Source: Dioscorea cayenensis subsp. rotundata (lineage: Eukaryota; Streptophyta; Magnoliopsida; Dioscoreales; Dioscoreaceae). From it: a DNA stretch of 64,000 nucleotides. The position numbers and the translations under genes are program-made. Below, in pieces: positions 38,790 to 50,432 of the stretch (within the stretch, counting starts at the first letter, position 1; the number at the start of each line of letters is the position of its first letter). The notes under the pieces are model-generated. The model had not been told where the DNA came from. It worked only from the letters and a program-made list of their open reading frames with translations, and did no database searches. The stretch is from assembly GCF_009730915.1 (NCBI RefSeq), contig NC_052489.1, positions 1,364,001-1,428,000 on the forward strand. Direction: 5' to 3'.

Positions 38790-40800
38790 AATGCCTAGTC
38801 GTGCAGCGATTTTCATTGCAGATAAATCGTTGTGGCCCGGATCCTTAGCGCGGCTGCAATGTAACTCGCGGACATCAAGCGCTTCTTGACTCGATCCTCT
38901 TTTCGTCTAGGCAGCCCGGTACGCCTTCTAATCGCGGTGATCGCGAAGCGAAGCTCACGATTTCGATGCGAGGCACGTAAGTACGTCGGTGTATGGGGAA
39001 TATAGCTTCCTTATGCGCCCGGGTTTGTAATTGTCGTCGGTGAAGTACCCGCTAATACATCGATGTACGTTGGTGTGCATGTCTGCGTTATTCTTTAGCA
39101 TAACATGTTTGCGAGGATACCATAAACTTACCACTGCCGACATGAACAAGTTACGATGGCGAGATCCGAGAGATTCTCTGCGTTGGTCGATCAGCCCGTA
39201 GCGATCGTCGACACTGACGACCAACACGAAGATTTCGGTGTCCTCGACAATGATCTCTAACCCGAATGTAATATGCGGGCGCAGTGGCTCTCCCGTTTGA
39301 GTCGCTTGCTCACGCGCGGTTACATAACTTGTCGCATCGACTTGAACACAGCGAATAAGGTTAAACAAAGGCGGTGATGGTTAAATAATTCGTCGACATG
39401 TTTAAACATTATTGTAATTATTTAAGCGAAATGATTAATATTTAAAAGTCGAACAAGTGTAATGAAACAAAGATTGAGAATGTTTAAAAAGGGTAATACT
39501 AAATGTTAAGTGTAAACCGACGTTCATGAGACCTTATGGAGTCGACCGTTTAAAGTCGCTGAGGTAAAATGACGAGCTTCCTTGATCAAGCATTGAGCGA
39601 CTCCAGCGACGTTCGAATACATCTCGCTGAGCGATCACCTCGAGCGAGATAATTCGACCGATGTGCCGTATCCGGATTTATTAATCGACGGTGATGAGCT
39701 TGGGTGATGTGGCTGCGATTCGTTCACGGTATCATCGAAATCTTTAGCGGTGGATGCCGCGCATGATGCGGAGCATATAGACCCGGCACTCCTCCCTCGA
39801 TGCCTTCCCAAGTGCGACATTGGCTTTCGTAAAATTGGCCTCAAATGTCGAAGGCGATGCGCGTGTGGCGAAGAAGGGAAGACTCTGCATGATTGCGCTC
39901 ACAAGGCCCTTGGACACGTCCGACCACGAAGGTAATTATCTCATGATAATCTCCGCTCGTATAAAGGCGTCGCCTAACTTAGATATGAACCAAGTCGATT
40001 GGCGTGGTCTCGTTGTCGACTATACAGAAGGCGGCGTGGACCATTGTTACCATCTTTCCACAGTGGCGCGGTGGTGTACGCCCGATATTTTTCAAGGAGG
40101 TGGGTACCGTAGAAACGACAGCGACTGCACAAAGCCCTCTTGAATCCTGATACCTTGCTGAAAGAAAGAAAGAATACTTGCGTTTAAAAGCGATCGCGTC
40201 TCTCTCGCGTCCTTGCATGCTAGGGATTTGTCTCGACCGCCTTATCCACATACCAAAGCAAGCGGTCATAGGGTGGAGATGTCGCTCCAGTCGAGGACCA
40301 CCCTGGGCATGCTCTTTTTCCCACCAAGCACTGCTTGTATGGTATGTGGACACCGTGTTCCCATGACGTGTCGCTACGAATGTCGATGGCCTTGTCGAGG
40401 GACGGTCGCTTGAGCTTACGAGATCACTCGTCGCTAACCCAGTTTTTGGGCCGCTTTTCGGATGTGGCGCGAACCTATGCCACCACCATAAGTGTGTGCG
40501 GGTTGATTGTCTTGATTACGAAAGTATTTTTGTTATACTCTTTTTGATCGTGAAGGCGCGAGCGACATGACCATCGGCGTCAGCATTCCACGATCTGCGA
40601 TGTTTTCGTTCTTTATGAATTTGAAGTCGAAAATTCCTTTTGATTGCATGATTTGAAGTACGTCCACGAAATGTTCGACACCGATCAAAGCGTTGTCGAT
40701 ATCCAGCGACAACACTTGAGAATGATCGGCGAGGAAGGAAGACATCCACGCGCCCGAGGGTCGCGTGAGGGATGAATGGGGGCACTCATGCGAATGCAAT
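38790..40800 (-). pseudogene. MURA (Mutator) transposase, frameshifted relic
   Basis: Read on the minus strand, MURA landmarks follow in the right order. N-terminal: GIFDFKFIKNEN (about 40637-40602), HIRKAAQK then NWVSDE (about 40464-40427), IDIRSDTSWEHGVHIPYKQ (about 40393-40330). DDE core: FYGTHLLEKYRA (about 40110-40080), DGNNG (about 40045), IVDNETT, SDVSKGLVSAI (about 39920-39885), SPHAHRLRHL, STAKDFDDTVNE (about 39760-39730), EMYSNVA then IKEAR (about 39635-39570). C-terminal SWIM-like region: TNVHRCISGYFTDDNYKPGR (about 39070-39010). A weak zinc-knuckle region may follow. The first catalytic Asp of the usual DGT is Tyr here, a one-base insertion splits the region of the catalytic Glu, and many other frameshifts and stops occur. 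It cannot encode active transposase. Confidence 0.8.
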
Positions 40801-42776
40801 TCTACACGACACTTGATCGAATGAAAAGATCGATATGTTAGCGGAGAGTATAATGTTTAGCGATAATGACAATAGTTAAGCGTTAAATTAAATACTTAAG
40901 CAATTAACTAATAACGTAAAAGGACTAGTATAATATATGTTAACCCGGTGTGCGGACGTATTTAAGCAATAATGACCCCAGACATGTTGGAATAATTAAA
41001 AAGAAAAGGAACTTCTGACGAGGTAAACCTCGTTTTCATTAGGATCGGCAATGGCACATTTTACGTCTCGGCAGCAATGATCAACTTCTGACACGTTTGA
41101 AGATGGAATGGGCGTGACACATCACTTTGGAAGTCGACATCGTTTTCGATTGAAAGACCGTTTTTATATCCGTACGGTGTGATGAACTTAACCACGACAT
41201 CAGCGTTGAAGATGGAGTGCTACCTCCGGGTGTTGTTTAAAAGCGTCTTTTACGTGTTTTCTTAAACAGAGTTTGTCGTTGTTTAAAGAGTAACTGAGTA
41301 GTGTTTAACTTTTTCTATTGTTTACCGTTGTCGTTGTTTAAAGAGTAACTTTTTCTTAAACACACGTTGTCATTTGTTTAAACGTATTTACGTATTTTCT
41401 ATTGTTTCTGATAGCGTTCTTTTTGTTTCCGCGTTGTTTGTTTTTACTAGAGTGCATGTTTAAATTTGAGGAAGTTCGCGGTCGAATAAGCATTTTTCGT
41501 TTTATTTATAAAAAGATTTACTGACATTCTGACATTCTGACGTCAGCTCGGACTTGGACACTCCGCGACTCGACCCTCGTATATGAAACAAGTGTGCGTA
41601 CATTCGAATGATCGCGGCGGTTGCGTAACGCTGCGCATCGACTTGACACTGCTGGCGTGCTGACATTAAAGGTTAAACAACACACATTCATGAAAGCGAC
41701 TATTAATCGATGTGTACGTGAGTGGGACTTACAAGCGAAGATCGATAGTTAAACACAAAGCGTAATAGTTGTCTGCTGCGTAATGTTCTTAAATGGTAAC
41801 GAGAAAGTCTCGAGTCGAAAGGATCCTCAGCCCTAAAGGATGTTTCACGAGTCTCCTCCTCGAGAGAAAGTCCTCCATGATCACGAAATACGTGAAAAAT
41901 TTCTTTTCTTACCCAGTCGAAATGCTCGGCTTAATTGCTTGCCCGTCGCGCGCGCTGAAGAATCCTCGCATTCGGGAGGCGATTGGGAGAGCATTTCGAC
42001 TAACGAGAATAGTTTAGCTTGTTCGCGTGATTGCGGCTCATAATCTCGAGATAAGGAAGAAGGTTCAGCGAAACGTCTTTTTCGAGATAGAGTGGTTGTC
42101 CGTGGGAATAGGAGGGAGGAGGAGGAGGGAGGAGGAGGATGATGAGGACTGGCGAGGGTGGTTGTCCCGTGGGGAGGGTTCTTTCTACGTTTGTTATGGT
42201 GTGAATTCCATGGCGGTGACTCTTACAGTGTCAGGAAAAAGTTAAGCCTTGGGTGGTGCAGCGTTGGTGATGAGAACGAGCGGTTGTTAGGGAAAATTAT
42301 GTTCTGCGTCGTAAATTTTTAATCAAAAGTCGTTAATTCTTATCGCAGGGATACCATTAACTGCCACTGCCCTAGCGTGCCGTTTTCAGCGGCGATTCGG
42401 ATCGAGCGAAAAAGATCGCGATTTTCTGTGAGACTTTAGAATTTGCGTTAATATGAATAGTTATGCATGTATGAAGAACAGCGTTAAGCGGAGATGGGAA
42501 GTATTACGGATATGATAATTATTAAACATATTAGTAAAATATTTAAGCGTTAAACCCATGACCGTGAAAAGTTGAGCGTGATGTGATTTGGCGCTTTTCG
42601 CTTTTCCCACTGCATTTTCGGGCAAAAATGGGATTTGCGACATGGGCCGTTTGAAGTGAGCGGTAGGGGTAAAAGGGAAGTTAAGACTAACGGAAGGGAG
42701 CGTCCGGGGTGTCTAAAAAGTAGGAGGGGTTTTGGGAAGTTTTTGAAAATTACGAGGGTGAGCGATGAATTTTCCT

Positions 42777-43776
42777 NNNNNNNNNNNNNNNNNNNNNNNN
42801 NNNNNNNNNNNNNNNNNNNNNNNNNNNNNNNNNNNNNNNNNNNNNNNNNNNNNNNNNNNNNNNNNNNNNNNNNNNNNNNNNNNNNNNNNNNNNNNNNNNN
42901 NNNNNNNNNNNNNNNNNNNNNNNNNNNNNNNNNNNNNNNNNNNNNNNNNNNNNNNNNNNNNNNNNNNNNNNNNNNNNNNNNNNNNNNNNNNNNNNNNNNN
43001 NNNNNNNNNNNNNNNNNNNNNNNNNNNNNNNNNNNNNNNNNNNNNNNNNNNNNNNNNNNNNNNNNNNNNNNNNNNNNNNNNNNNNNNNNNNNNNNNNNNN
43101 NNNNNNNNNNNNNNNNNNNNNNNNNNNNNNNNNNNNNNNNNNNNNNNNNNNNNNNNNNNNNNNNNNNNNNNNNNNNNNNNNNNNNNNNNNNNNNNNNNNN
43201 NNNNNNNNNNNNNNNNNNNNNNNNNNNNNNNNNNNNNNNNNNNNNNNNNNNNNNNNNNNNNNNNNNNNNNNNNNNNNNNNNNNNNNNNNNNNNNNNNNNN
43301 NNNNNNNNNNNNNNNNNNNNNNNNNNNNNNNNNNNNNNNNNNNNNNNNNNNNNNNNNNNNNNNNNNNNNNNNNNNNNNNNNNNNNNNNNNNNNNNNNNNN
43401 NNNNNNNNNNNNNNNNNNNNNNNNNNNNNNNNNNNNNNNNNNNNNNNNNNNNNNNNNNNNNNNNNNNNNNNNNNNNNNNNNNNNNNNNNNNNNNNNNNNN
43501 NNNNNNNNNNNNNNNNNNNNNNNNNNNNNNNNNNNNNNNNNNNNNNNNNNNNNNNNNNNNNNNNNNNNNNNNNNNNNNNNNNNNNNNNNNNNNNNNNNNN
43601 NNNNNNNNNNNNNNNNNNNNNNNNNNNNNNNNNNNNNNNNNNNNNNNNNNNNNNNNNNNNNNNNNNNNNNNNNNNNNNNNNNNNNNNNNNNNNNNNNNNN
43701 NNNNNNNNNNNNNNNNNNNNNNNNNNNNNNNNNNNNNNNNNNNNNNNNNNNNNNNNNNNNNNNNNNNNNNNNNNNN
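42777..43776. other. Assembly gap of exactly 1000 N
   Basis: A run of exactly 1000 N is a placeholder for a scaffold gap of unknown true size. It falls at the right end of the MULE, and PME coding ends 197 bp to its right. Frames reported across it are meaningless. Confidence 1.
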
Positions 43777-43972
43777 AGTGCCACCCAAGCATCTTATTAA
43801 TCTGCAATAGTTAGTGGAACAGATGCGGAGCATGATAATGCATATCAAATGTTGGGCAGGCAATTTCCATTCTCTAAACATTCAATATATGTTTGGAATG
43901 CACATGCGATAATTCAAATATATTATGTATGTTGTTGATGAACAAGGGAATGCTCCCAGCCTCTGGACTTTC

Positions 43973-46900
43973 TTAGGCAGACAATGGTATTCTCACTGCC
44001 ATTCGTTGGAGCAGCCATTGTCTTTGAGGATCAGGATCAACAAAGGAATGCGCCAGAAATTGTTCGGCTTCCTCATCCATCAATTCCCGAGCCCATGAAA
44101 CTCGATCCGAAGGTCGACTACCTGGTCCCGAGCATCTGCCAAGACATAAAAGAAGAGATCCAACTCAAAACAACCAAACATTTTGTAAGAAAGTTCTATG
44201 AAAACAAACTCCAAAGCAAGCCTAAACTTGTGTTTAACAATGATGCAGAACATGAAGATTCCGGCCAGATGATTCGACTGCCTATCAATTGGAAATCACT
44301 AAATATTAAGTCGAAACTTATATGTTTAACATACCTGTACTCATAAAAACATGCAGTTCTTTCATTATCGCATTTGTCCCAGTTATTCCACCCAGCAGGT
44401 TTGATGCATGCATCCATCCAAGAGAATGCAAACACCACCCGGCCAAAAGGACCCCATGGCCGCCCAAGATACGAATATGAAGTGTTTCCATTCCCAGTGA
44501 TCACACATCTGCAATTAGCTGATAGATTCAGAACCAAGTGAAGAGAATCAAACATGCACATAAAATGAAAATTTAAATACAAAAATATCTAAACAAGCAA
44601 AAGTGAGAAGGGGAGAAAATTGGCATAACATGCTTGGATTGAAGCTCAAGTATACCACTTATAGGCTATATAAGCGGGTACATGAAAGTATTCTCTTTAG
44701 ATTACCATATACAGTGTAAGCAATCACAGACACGGAAAAATAACCACCGTTTCAGACTATAGAGTGATTCATAACATATTTGTCTACATCAAATCCCTAT
44801 AACATATCAAAAGAGATGATAGCTGAGGGCAAACATCTACCACATGAACCCTGCCTGAAGAGATAGGTTATTCTTGTTTCTAGAAAGCTGTTTTTAACAT
44901 TTAACATTATACGGTGCCGCATTCCAAGCCAACATAACTTTGAGCAAGGCAAGGCCTTACGCCAAACACCAACCCATCAATCTCCAAGTCAAACTTTCAA
45001 TGTGATCAATCCCCTCAAAAAATCCTTTCTAAACAACAGATGGATTACCAAAACAGTTTTCATACATAACATACCCTAACAGAGTTTATCATACAACACT
45101 ACAACATGAAATCATGGAAAAGTGATGTGCCACATGAATAATATTGAAAATTAGAAGAAAAACAAAGCAGAAAAGATGAGAAATGATCAAGAAATGAGCT
45201 AGGGACAAACATGTTATGAGACAAACCTTAAGAAAACATAACCAGTTGTCTCCTGAGAAGATTTTCTACTGTGCGCAGTTATAAATCCAGGTGACTTGCA
45301 GTGAATATGGCAGTGCTCTAGAAGAGCAGTAGCATTCCCAAAAATGAAGTCCACACTACCTTCAATATAGCAATCTCTCAAATATTGCTTCCCGTGATGC
45401 AAATACAAGGTGTCCTGCAAAACATTCATTTTAGAATCAAAATAAAATATTGAAACAGAAAAAAGAGGCACATGGGCTGATGCATACATTAGCAATGCTC
45501 ATTTTATTGAATTCATAAACAGATAAAACAGGAAGCTTCTTAATCTACACATAAATGTTTATATGGCTAGCGTCTTGTTATAGAGTTTCATTACAATAAG
45601 TGAAGTCTACAGAATATATTGAGTTACTAGAATGGCTGGTTCTGTACCAAAATTGCCTAGTCCATACAAATTGCTTGGAAACTGCTACCATATAAGACGA
45701 TAAGTGCAAAATTGATGTGAGTGTTCAATCAGATTGGAAGGCCAATAGAATCATCAGAGGAGAATTGTTACTAGCAAGCTCCTCTATGAGATATAGTCCT
45801 GTTATAGAATATGGCATGGTTTCTAGAACATAGCAATTGGAATTTGCAAACATGCACAAACTTCCCAGGCATCCTGAAATTAGCAAACTTTTGACTGGAA
45901 GATGGCCATCCACATGAAAGATACAATAGCAATAACTAGAATTAGAATGAAAACCTGAAAATGGTTTTACCTGAGGTGGAATTTAACTATTGAAGCAGCA
46001 GCTCAATAACAACATCATCATAACAAAAGCAACTATTTCAAATAACAAGATAAAGATAGAATGTCAAAAGCAGATGTAACAAAAATTGACACCCATGTGG
46101 TCTCAGTGCCCAATACCAAATAACCAACTCCACAAAAGTCTCCAAAATAAATAGGTAAACGAATCTTATTAAGGCCAAAATGAGAGTTGCCTCAACTGTA
46201 CAGGTTCCTCAGATTTCATAGTTGTGAGATAACTGACCCACTATTAAGCTTTCAGGAAACATGAAAAATAAGTACTGCATCAAGAACAAAAGAAATAATA
46301 ACAAAAGTGTTGTTAATTCCCTTTTTTGAACAAAAATGATGAATTGATGAAATAAATATCTTCAGTTAAGGGGGATGATGAAATATCTTAACAAAAAAAA
46401 TATTTTTTAAAAAAGAAAAATCATTGTCAATAAGGAAATAACCCACAGCATTGGTTAAAAGCACAACCACCACATTAAGAAAATAACCCACTTCATAGTT
46501 GTCAATTTGGATACAATACATCCATAAGTAGGTGAGCTCTTCTGCGCTTTTTGTAATTTCTAGCAATAACAGGCTTGTATCCTCAGATTCCAACTGTACC
46601 AGTGTGCCATATCTCCGACGTGGAATGATGGAATTTGTACTTGTCTTAATATTTGGAAATTATGCTTATATTTATCATAGATGCCCACTAAACCTTGTTC
46701 TTACAAGAATAAAAAAGCTATTCACCTAGCAAGGAGATATTTTTTAGGTCAATTGAGAGATAGTATAGAAACTTTGAAGAGCTATTGTGCTATCTTATGA
46801 AAAAATGTGGCATGGTCGTAGAAGGTAAACTGGATGAAGTGAATGAGTTGATAGGTGACCCCTACAGGTATAGAGCTCACCTCCCACAAAGTCAATCAGC

Positions 46901-47528
46901 TTTATGAAATGAAAAATAAAATAAAAGAACAAGTGGAGCGGCATAGCACCTGCCAACTCAGGAACCTGCAATTATAGAAGGCACTTCGATCAGCTGTCAC
47001 TCTGATTGCCACAGCTTGGCCAGCACCCTGGGGAGAATAATTAATTGTGGAAGAGGTAGGTAAGCATAGGAAATTGTCTAGCGAGATGGTAAGAAGTAGC
47101 ATCTACCTGAGGTGCGGAATTCTCAAAAGTGATATTCTCAGCAATGAAATCCTCACCCTCGACTATGGTAGATCCACAACCAAAGGTTCCCGTGCCAATC
47201 ACACGAGGCAGCTGCAAATTCAATAACTGATTTTGGCTGGTTGCATAGCAAGAGATAATGAGAAATGGGAAATAAAAGTTACCTGGTGGTGTTGGATGCG
47301 TGATGCAATATTGTCCCAGGAGATGATGGTGGTCTCAGGGCAGGAGGCTGCAAGTGTGATCAAGTTCTTAGTCTTTGGTACATAGACAGCTTCTTTGTAC
47401 TTGCCTGGGGCCACGCGTATTATTGTCCGGATGCGGTTGCCTAGAGGCACTGCATCAATCGCCTCCTGAACAGTCCTGTATTCACAACTGCAATCTGCTG
47501 ATACCCTTAGAATCCGAACAGTTGCCAT
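43973..47528 (-). CDS. PME31: Pectin methylesterase, PME31 type
   Basis: Six exons (47528-47283, 47211-47107, 47027-46950, 45414-45227, 44508-44335, 44135-43973) join in phase to 317 aa, the length of Arabidopsis PME31. The enzyme removes methyl esters from homogalacturonan (Pfam PF01095 fold). All catalytic elements are present: GQAVAIRV, Gln143-Asp144 of QDTLYLHHGKQY, Asp165 in VDFIFG, and Arg222 and Trp224 in GRPWG. The frequent PME pro-region and a signal peptide are both absent (start MATVRILRVSADCSCEYRTV), as in PME31. Residues 50-82 (VPKTKNLITLAA, RIQHHQ) fit too. The C-terminus ends RMAVRIPLSA with stop at 43973-43975. The gene is intact and unaffected by the neighbouring gap. A leader intron is likely, because the promoter-like GC-richer DNA lies near 48.7-48.8 kb. 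Confidence 0.96.
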
Positions 47529-48850
47529 ACTTGATTTTACGAATGCCTATTTGAACCAAATGATCAGTATCCACTCAAATTAGTTGTGGACATCCTGCGG
47601 GCAGGATTATAATGAATTGCATTTACACACCCAAAAAAATCACTAACAGGCTGTGGAGACTCACAACCCTCACCCCAGCCCCAAGTGTATGCTACACTGG
47701 TATAAACCATAAAGCCTGTCTGGACAAACTATTATATTAATTTAAGGATCTCTCTTTTCCACTCCCACATAAAACCACTACTATATTAAATTACAAATAT
47801 TGTAATACCATCAAGCTGTTGACATATCTCCAGAATGACAAACACCACTTCTAGACCATTATCATATCTTACTACAGCTGCTATTACATAGCCATTAATA
47901 TAATGATGCTAATTCTACAGAGAAAACCAGTGTGACAGTTGCAACACAATCAAAACTGCTAACTTTATTATGTAATTACAATCGATTTATTACTAACTGC
48001 CGCTGCAGCAACATTTTACTGAAAGACAGTATAGCAGCTAAAGCTTTACAAGTATAATAAAACAATTAATTTATGAAGCCCAATTAGCCAATCTGGACCA
48101 GATTAGTAACATAATTAGTAGTCCTGTTTCTTTCTTTTTCCAAAGCAAAAATGAACACATTGAGATAAATGATTGAATGTGACTAACAACTCAAGTTTGA
48201 AGGTAAAAACTTGTAAAAGTTTTCTTTTTTCAATAGAATCACATAGATCATTGCAACCACGTCTGAAGCGTTAGATAGAAAAGAGAAGCATTGATCAAAA
48301 CTACCAGAGCAGGAAATGTAATGAATTATGATCTTTCCCAAAGGTGAATGTCAGTAACTCCTAACAGCACTTACAACAGTATTTGGATGGATTGTGAATG
48401 CTCTCCTGCTACAAATTAGATGCTGAAACTAACATTTGTGCACTGATGAAAATTCAACAGACTGTGACCAAGATCGCCAGAAGGAATTACAGGAAATTAT
48501 TCAATTCTTTCACTTTGCCAGCATCAATCTGGAGCACAACTCCAAAATCTCACACCTTTTAAACAAAATCGAACTAGCCAAAACTAAACACACGCCAAAA
48601 AACACCCAAAAAAATACAACAACAAAAGGGAATCGCAATCTATGGATTTGCTAAACTGTTCAGGGAGAGAAGAAACACAAATCACTCACCGAAATCGAGC
48701 GAAGTTTCAATGGAAACTAGATGATGAGGAAGGCGAAGAAGGAATCTAGTTTTTATCACCTCAAGCTCTCATCGGGAATCGTGGAAAATCGGTGGTTCGA
48801 TTAACCAAAGCTTTGCCCGCAGGTTCCTTCCTTTTTCTTTTCTTTTTTTT
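47529..48850 (-). other. Leader and likely 5' UTR intron of the PME gene
   Basis: The 1.3 kb upstream of the PME start contains no protein signature. On the minus strand, TTCGGTGAGTGA near 48690 looks like a splice donor at the end of a GC-richer block (48690-48830). A non-coding first exon there followed by an intron of about 1.1 kb is plausible. The acceptor was not pinned down. Confidence 0.4.
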
Positions 48851-49009
48851 TAAACTTTTTTCAAAAAATCTCTTAATAGTTATTAGTTAATACTCACATT
48901 TAATTAGGAGGCATTAGCATATGAACCTCTCAAAAGTTTAAAATTGGTTTAATTTTTAAAACAGTCCCTCTGCTTTGTGCGCACATATGTGTTCTTTTGG
49001 TTCATCTAG

Positions 49010-49450
49010 TTCAATTTATATCTTTGGTATCTTTTTATTATTATAATTGAAAAATTTTTTTGAGTTAATTTAATTTTTAACACATTTTTTATTATATATA
49101 AACTTCAATTTGAATCAAAATAATTACTCAACGTCAATTTTAGTTTATAGGTGATTACCCGATATATTTTTACCAATTTTTTATAATATAAATGCTAAAA
49201 ATTTTCAGTTAATATATGCATGACACACTGCTCGTTCAATTGACAATTTCATTTCAAATATTAATAGAAATTTATAACATCAGATTATCAAAAATATAGA
49301 TCAAAATATATCGGGTGACTATTCAGTGAAACAAAATTAAAATTAGATAATCATTTTGATTTAAATTAAAGTCTGAACCCAAAAATAAAATCGGGTCATA
49401 GTTTGGTACTCTATCAAAAAAATTTACCCAAAAAATCTTAATCCAAATAT
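49010..49450. mobile_element. Foldback (inverted-repeat) AT-rich element
   Basis: Arms of about 75 bp, at about 49088-49162 and 49300-49380, are imperfect inverted copies: ACCCGATATATTTTT on the left against the reverse complement of AAAATATATCGGGTGA on the right, with AATCAAAATAATTA against its counterpart. Similarity seems to extend outward more weakly. The loop is about 135 bp. It looks like an old MITE. No target duplication was identified. Confidence 0.5.
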
Positions 49451-50032
49451 AGATCGATGTTTTTTTCCCGTAAATTAATTAATTAATACTAATGTGATAT
49501 TGTTTATGTTTGAAAATATATTTAAAATTTTTTTAATAAAAAATATATTAAAATAATAAAAACAGGTTAGAATTTTTTGTTTGAATCCAAGGTCTGTTCA
49601 TCCAACGCTCATTTCTATTGAAGAAGATAAAACTTAATTCACTCTCCTAATTCACCACAAGCCATCGTGACTTTCATCCCCTTAGAAGTAATAATAGGGC
49701 ATTTGAAATGTTGTACATTAGAATGAATCAATTAGTGTAGAACGCTTAAAATATAATAAGTTTTGGTTTTATTGGACGCGGCATTAGTTATAGGTTTGCG
49801 TTTATTATTTCGGGCTTGCCTTCTGAACTAATGCTGCCAAGTGAGGGGCACAAAAAACTTTTTTTTTTTAAATAATAAGTGATAAATATTTTTTTTTTTA
49901 TTAATATAAACAGTATCAACCTGGATGTACATTGTATATACAGTATAAAAAATATAAAATCATGGATAAATAATGTATGAACAGTACTACCGGAGGAGGA
50001 TTTAAACCCATAACCTTCTTTTTTACCCTTTA

Positions 50033-50429
50033 AGGGGTTGTTTGGTTCGTGGTAATGACATATTACCATGTAGCGAGATTACCATGGTGATATGAGTGAT
50101 AATGTTATATGGTTGGGAATATTGCGGTAATTTAATATAACCATGTTTAGTTGGGAACTCTTATTTTTGGGAATAGTTCATTATCGTGTTTGGTTGTCAT
50201 GATAATCAATTTGTTAAAATATAAAAAGTTATAAAATTACAATGGTAATCCAAGATAGACACCAAATTTGGTGGTAATAGGATTACCACTTCCTTGGTAA
50301 TATTTATAAATTGGTAATATGATATTACCATCTACATTATTACAGGTGCAATGCCAAACGTGATAATATTTTCAGATTATCATGTAACACGTGATAATTT
50401 TTCTATATTATCGCGAACCAAACAACCCT
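50033..50429. mobile_element. PIF/Harbinger (Tourist-like) MITE with TTA target duplication
   Basis: This 397-bp element begins AGGGGTTGTTTGGTTCG and ends CGCGAACCAAACAACCCT, so the termini are inverted repeats of about 24 bp with few mismatches. Both sides carry TTA (50030-50032 and 50430-50432), the target duplication typical of PIF/Harbinger elements. The interior is AT-rich with repeated ATTACCA/TGGTAAT motifs. It codes for nothing, so it is non-autonomous. Confidence 0.85.
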
Positions 50430-50432
50430 TTA

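Larger units (their letters stand above)
34890..41475. repeat. Dispersed GTTTAA motif blocks inside the MULE
   Basis: Seven AT-rich blocks (about 34.9-35.1, 36.0-36.2, 37.36-37.57, 38.34-38.73, 39.37-39.56, 40.84-40.95 and 41.23-41.47 kb) alternate with GC-rich, formerly coding segments. Within blocks, GTTTAA or close variants recur every 15-40 bp: about seven times in 36000-36190 and about seven in 38480-38660. Near 41.3 kb GTTGTTTAAAGAGTAACT occurs twice. Flanks are often CGTTTAA or TGTTTAAA. The blocks at 39.4 and 40.9 kb are less regular and mix orientations. Confidence 0.65.
34227..42776. mobile_element. Degenerate Mutator-like element (MULE), right end in the gap
   Basis: About 8.5 kb is markedly richer in G, C and CpG than its surroundings. 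The left edge has GGAAATTGCCAAAAAAACCC after an (AAT)n run, a form common in plant MULE termini. About 65 bp in is CCCAAAAACCCTCCTTTT, and on the opposite strand near the gap CCCAAAACCCCTCCTACTTT occurs, so imperfect inverted termini are likely. Inside are two decayed genes in convergent orientation: a plant-mobile-domain-like gene (plus, from about 35.2 kb) and a MURA transposase (minus, about 38.8-40.8 kb). Neither has an intact frame. The outer right terminus and target-site duplication are hidden by the N run, so the exact extent is uncertain. Confidence 0.75.

Noticed and set aside
34227-42776. A Helitron or LTR retrotransposon
   Set aside because: No reverse transcriptase, integrase, Rep/helicase or long direct repeats were seen, while MURA landmarks occur in order.
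42550-43881. Long open frames spanning the gap on both strands
   Set aside because: They exist only because N codons contain no stops.
43984-44346. A plus-strand open frame of 120 codons with protein-like composition
   Set aside because: It is antisense to the last PME exon: the minus strand reads WARELMDEEAEQF and LQRMAVRIPLSA there, with correct splicing.
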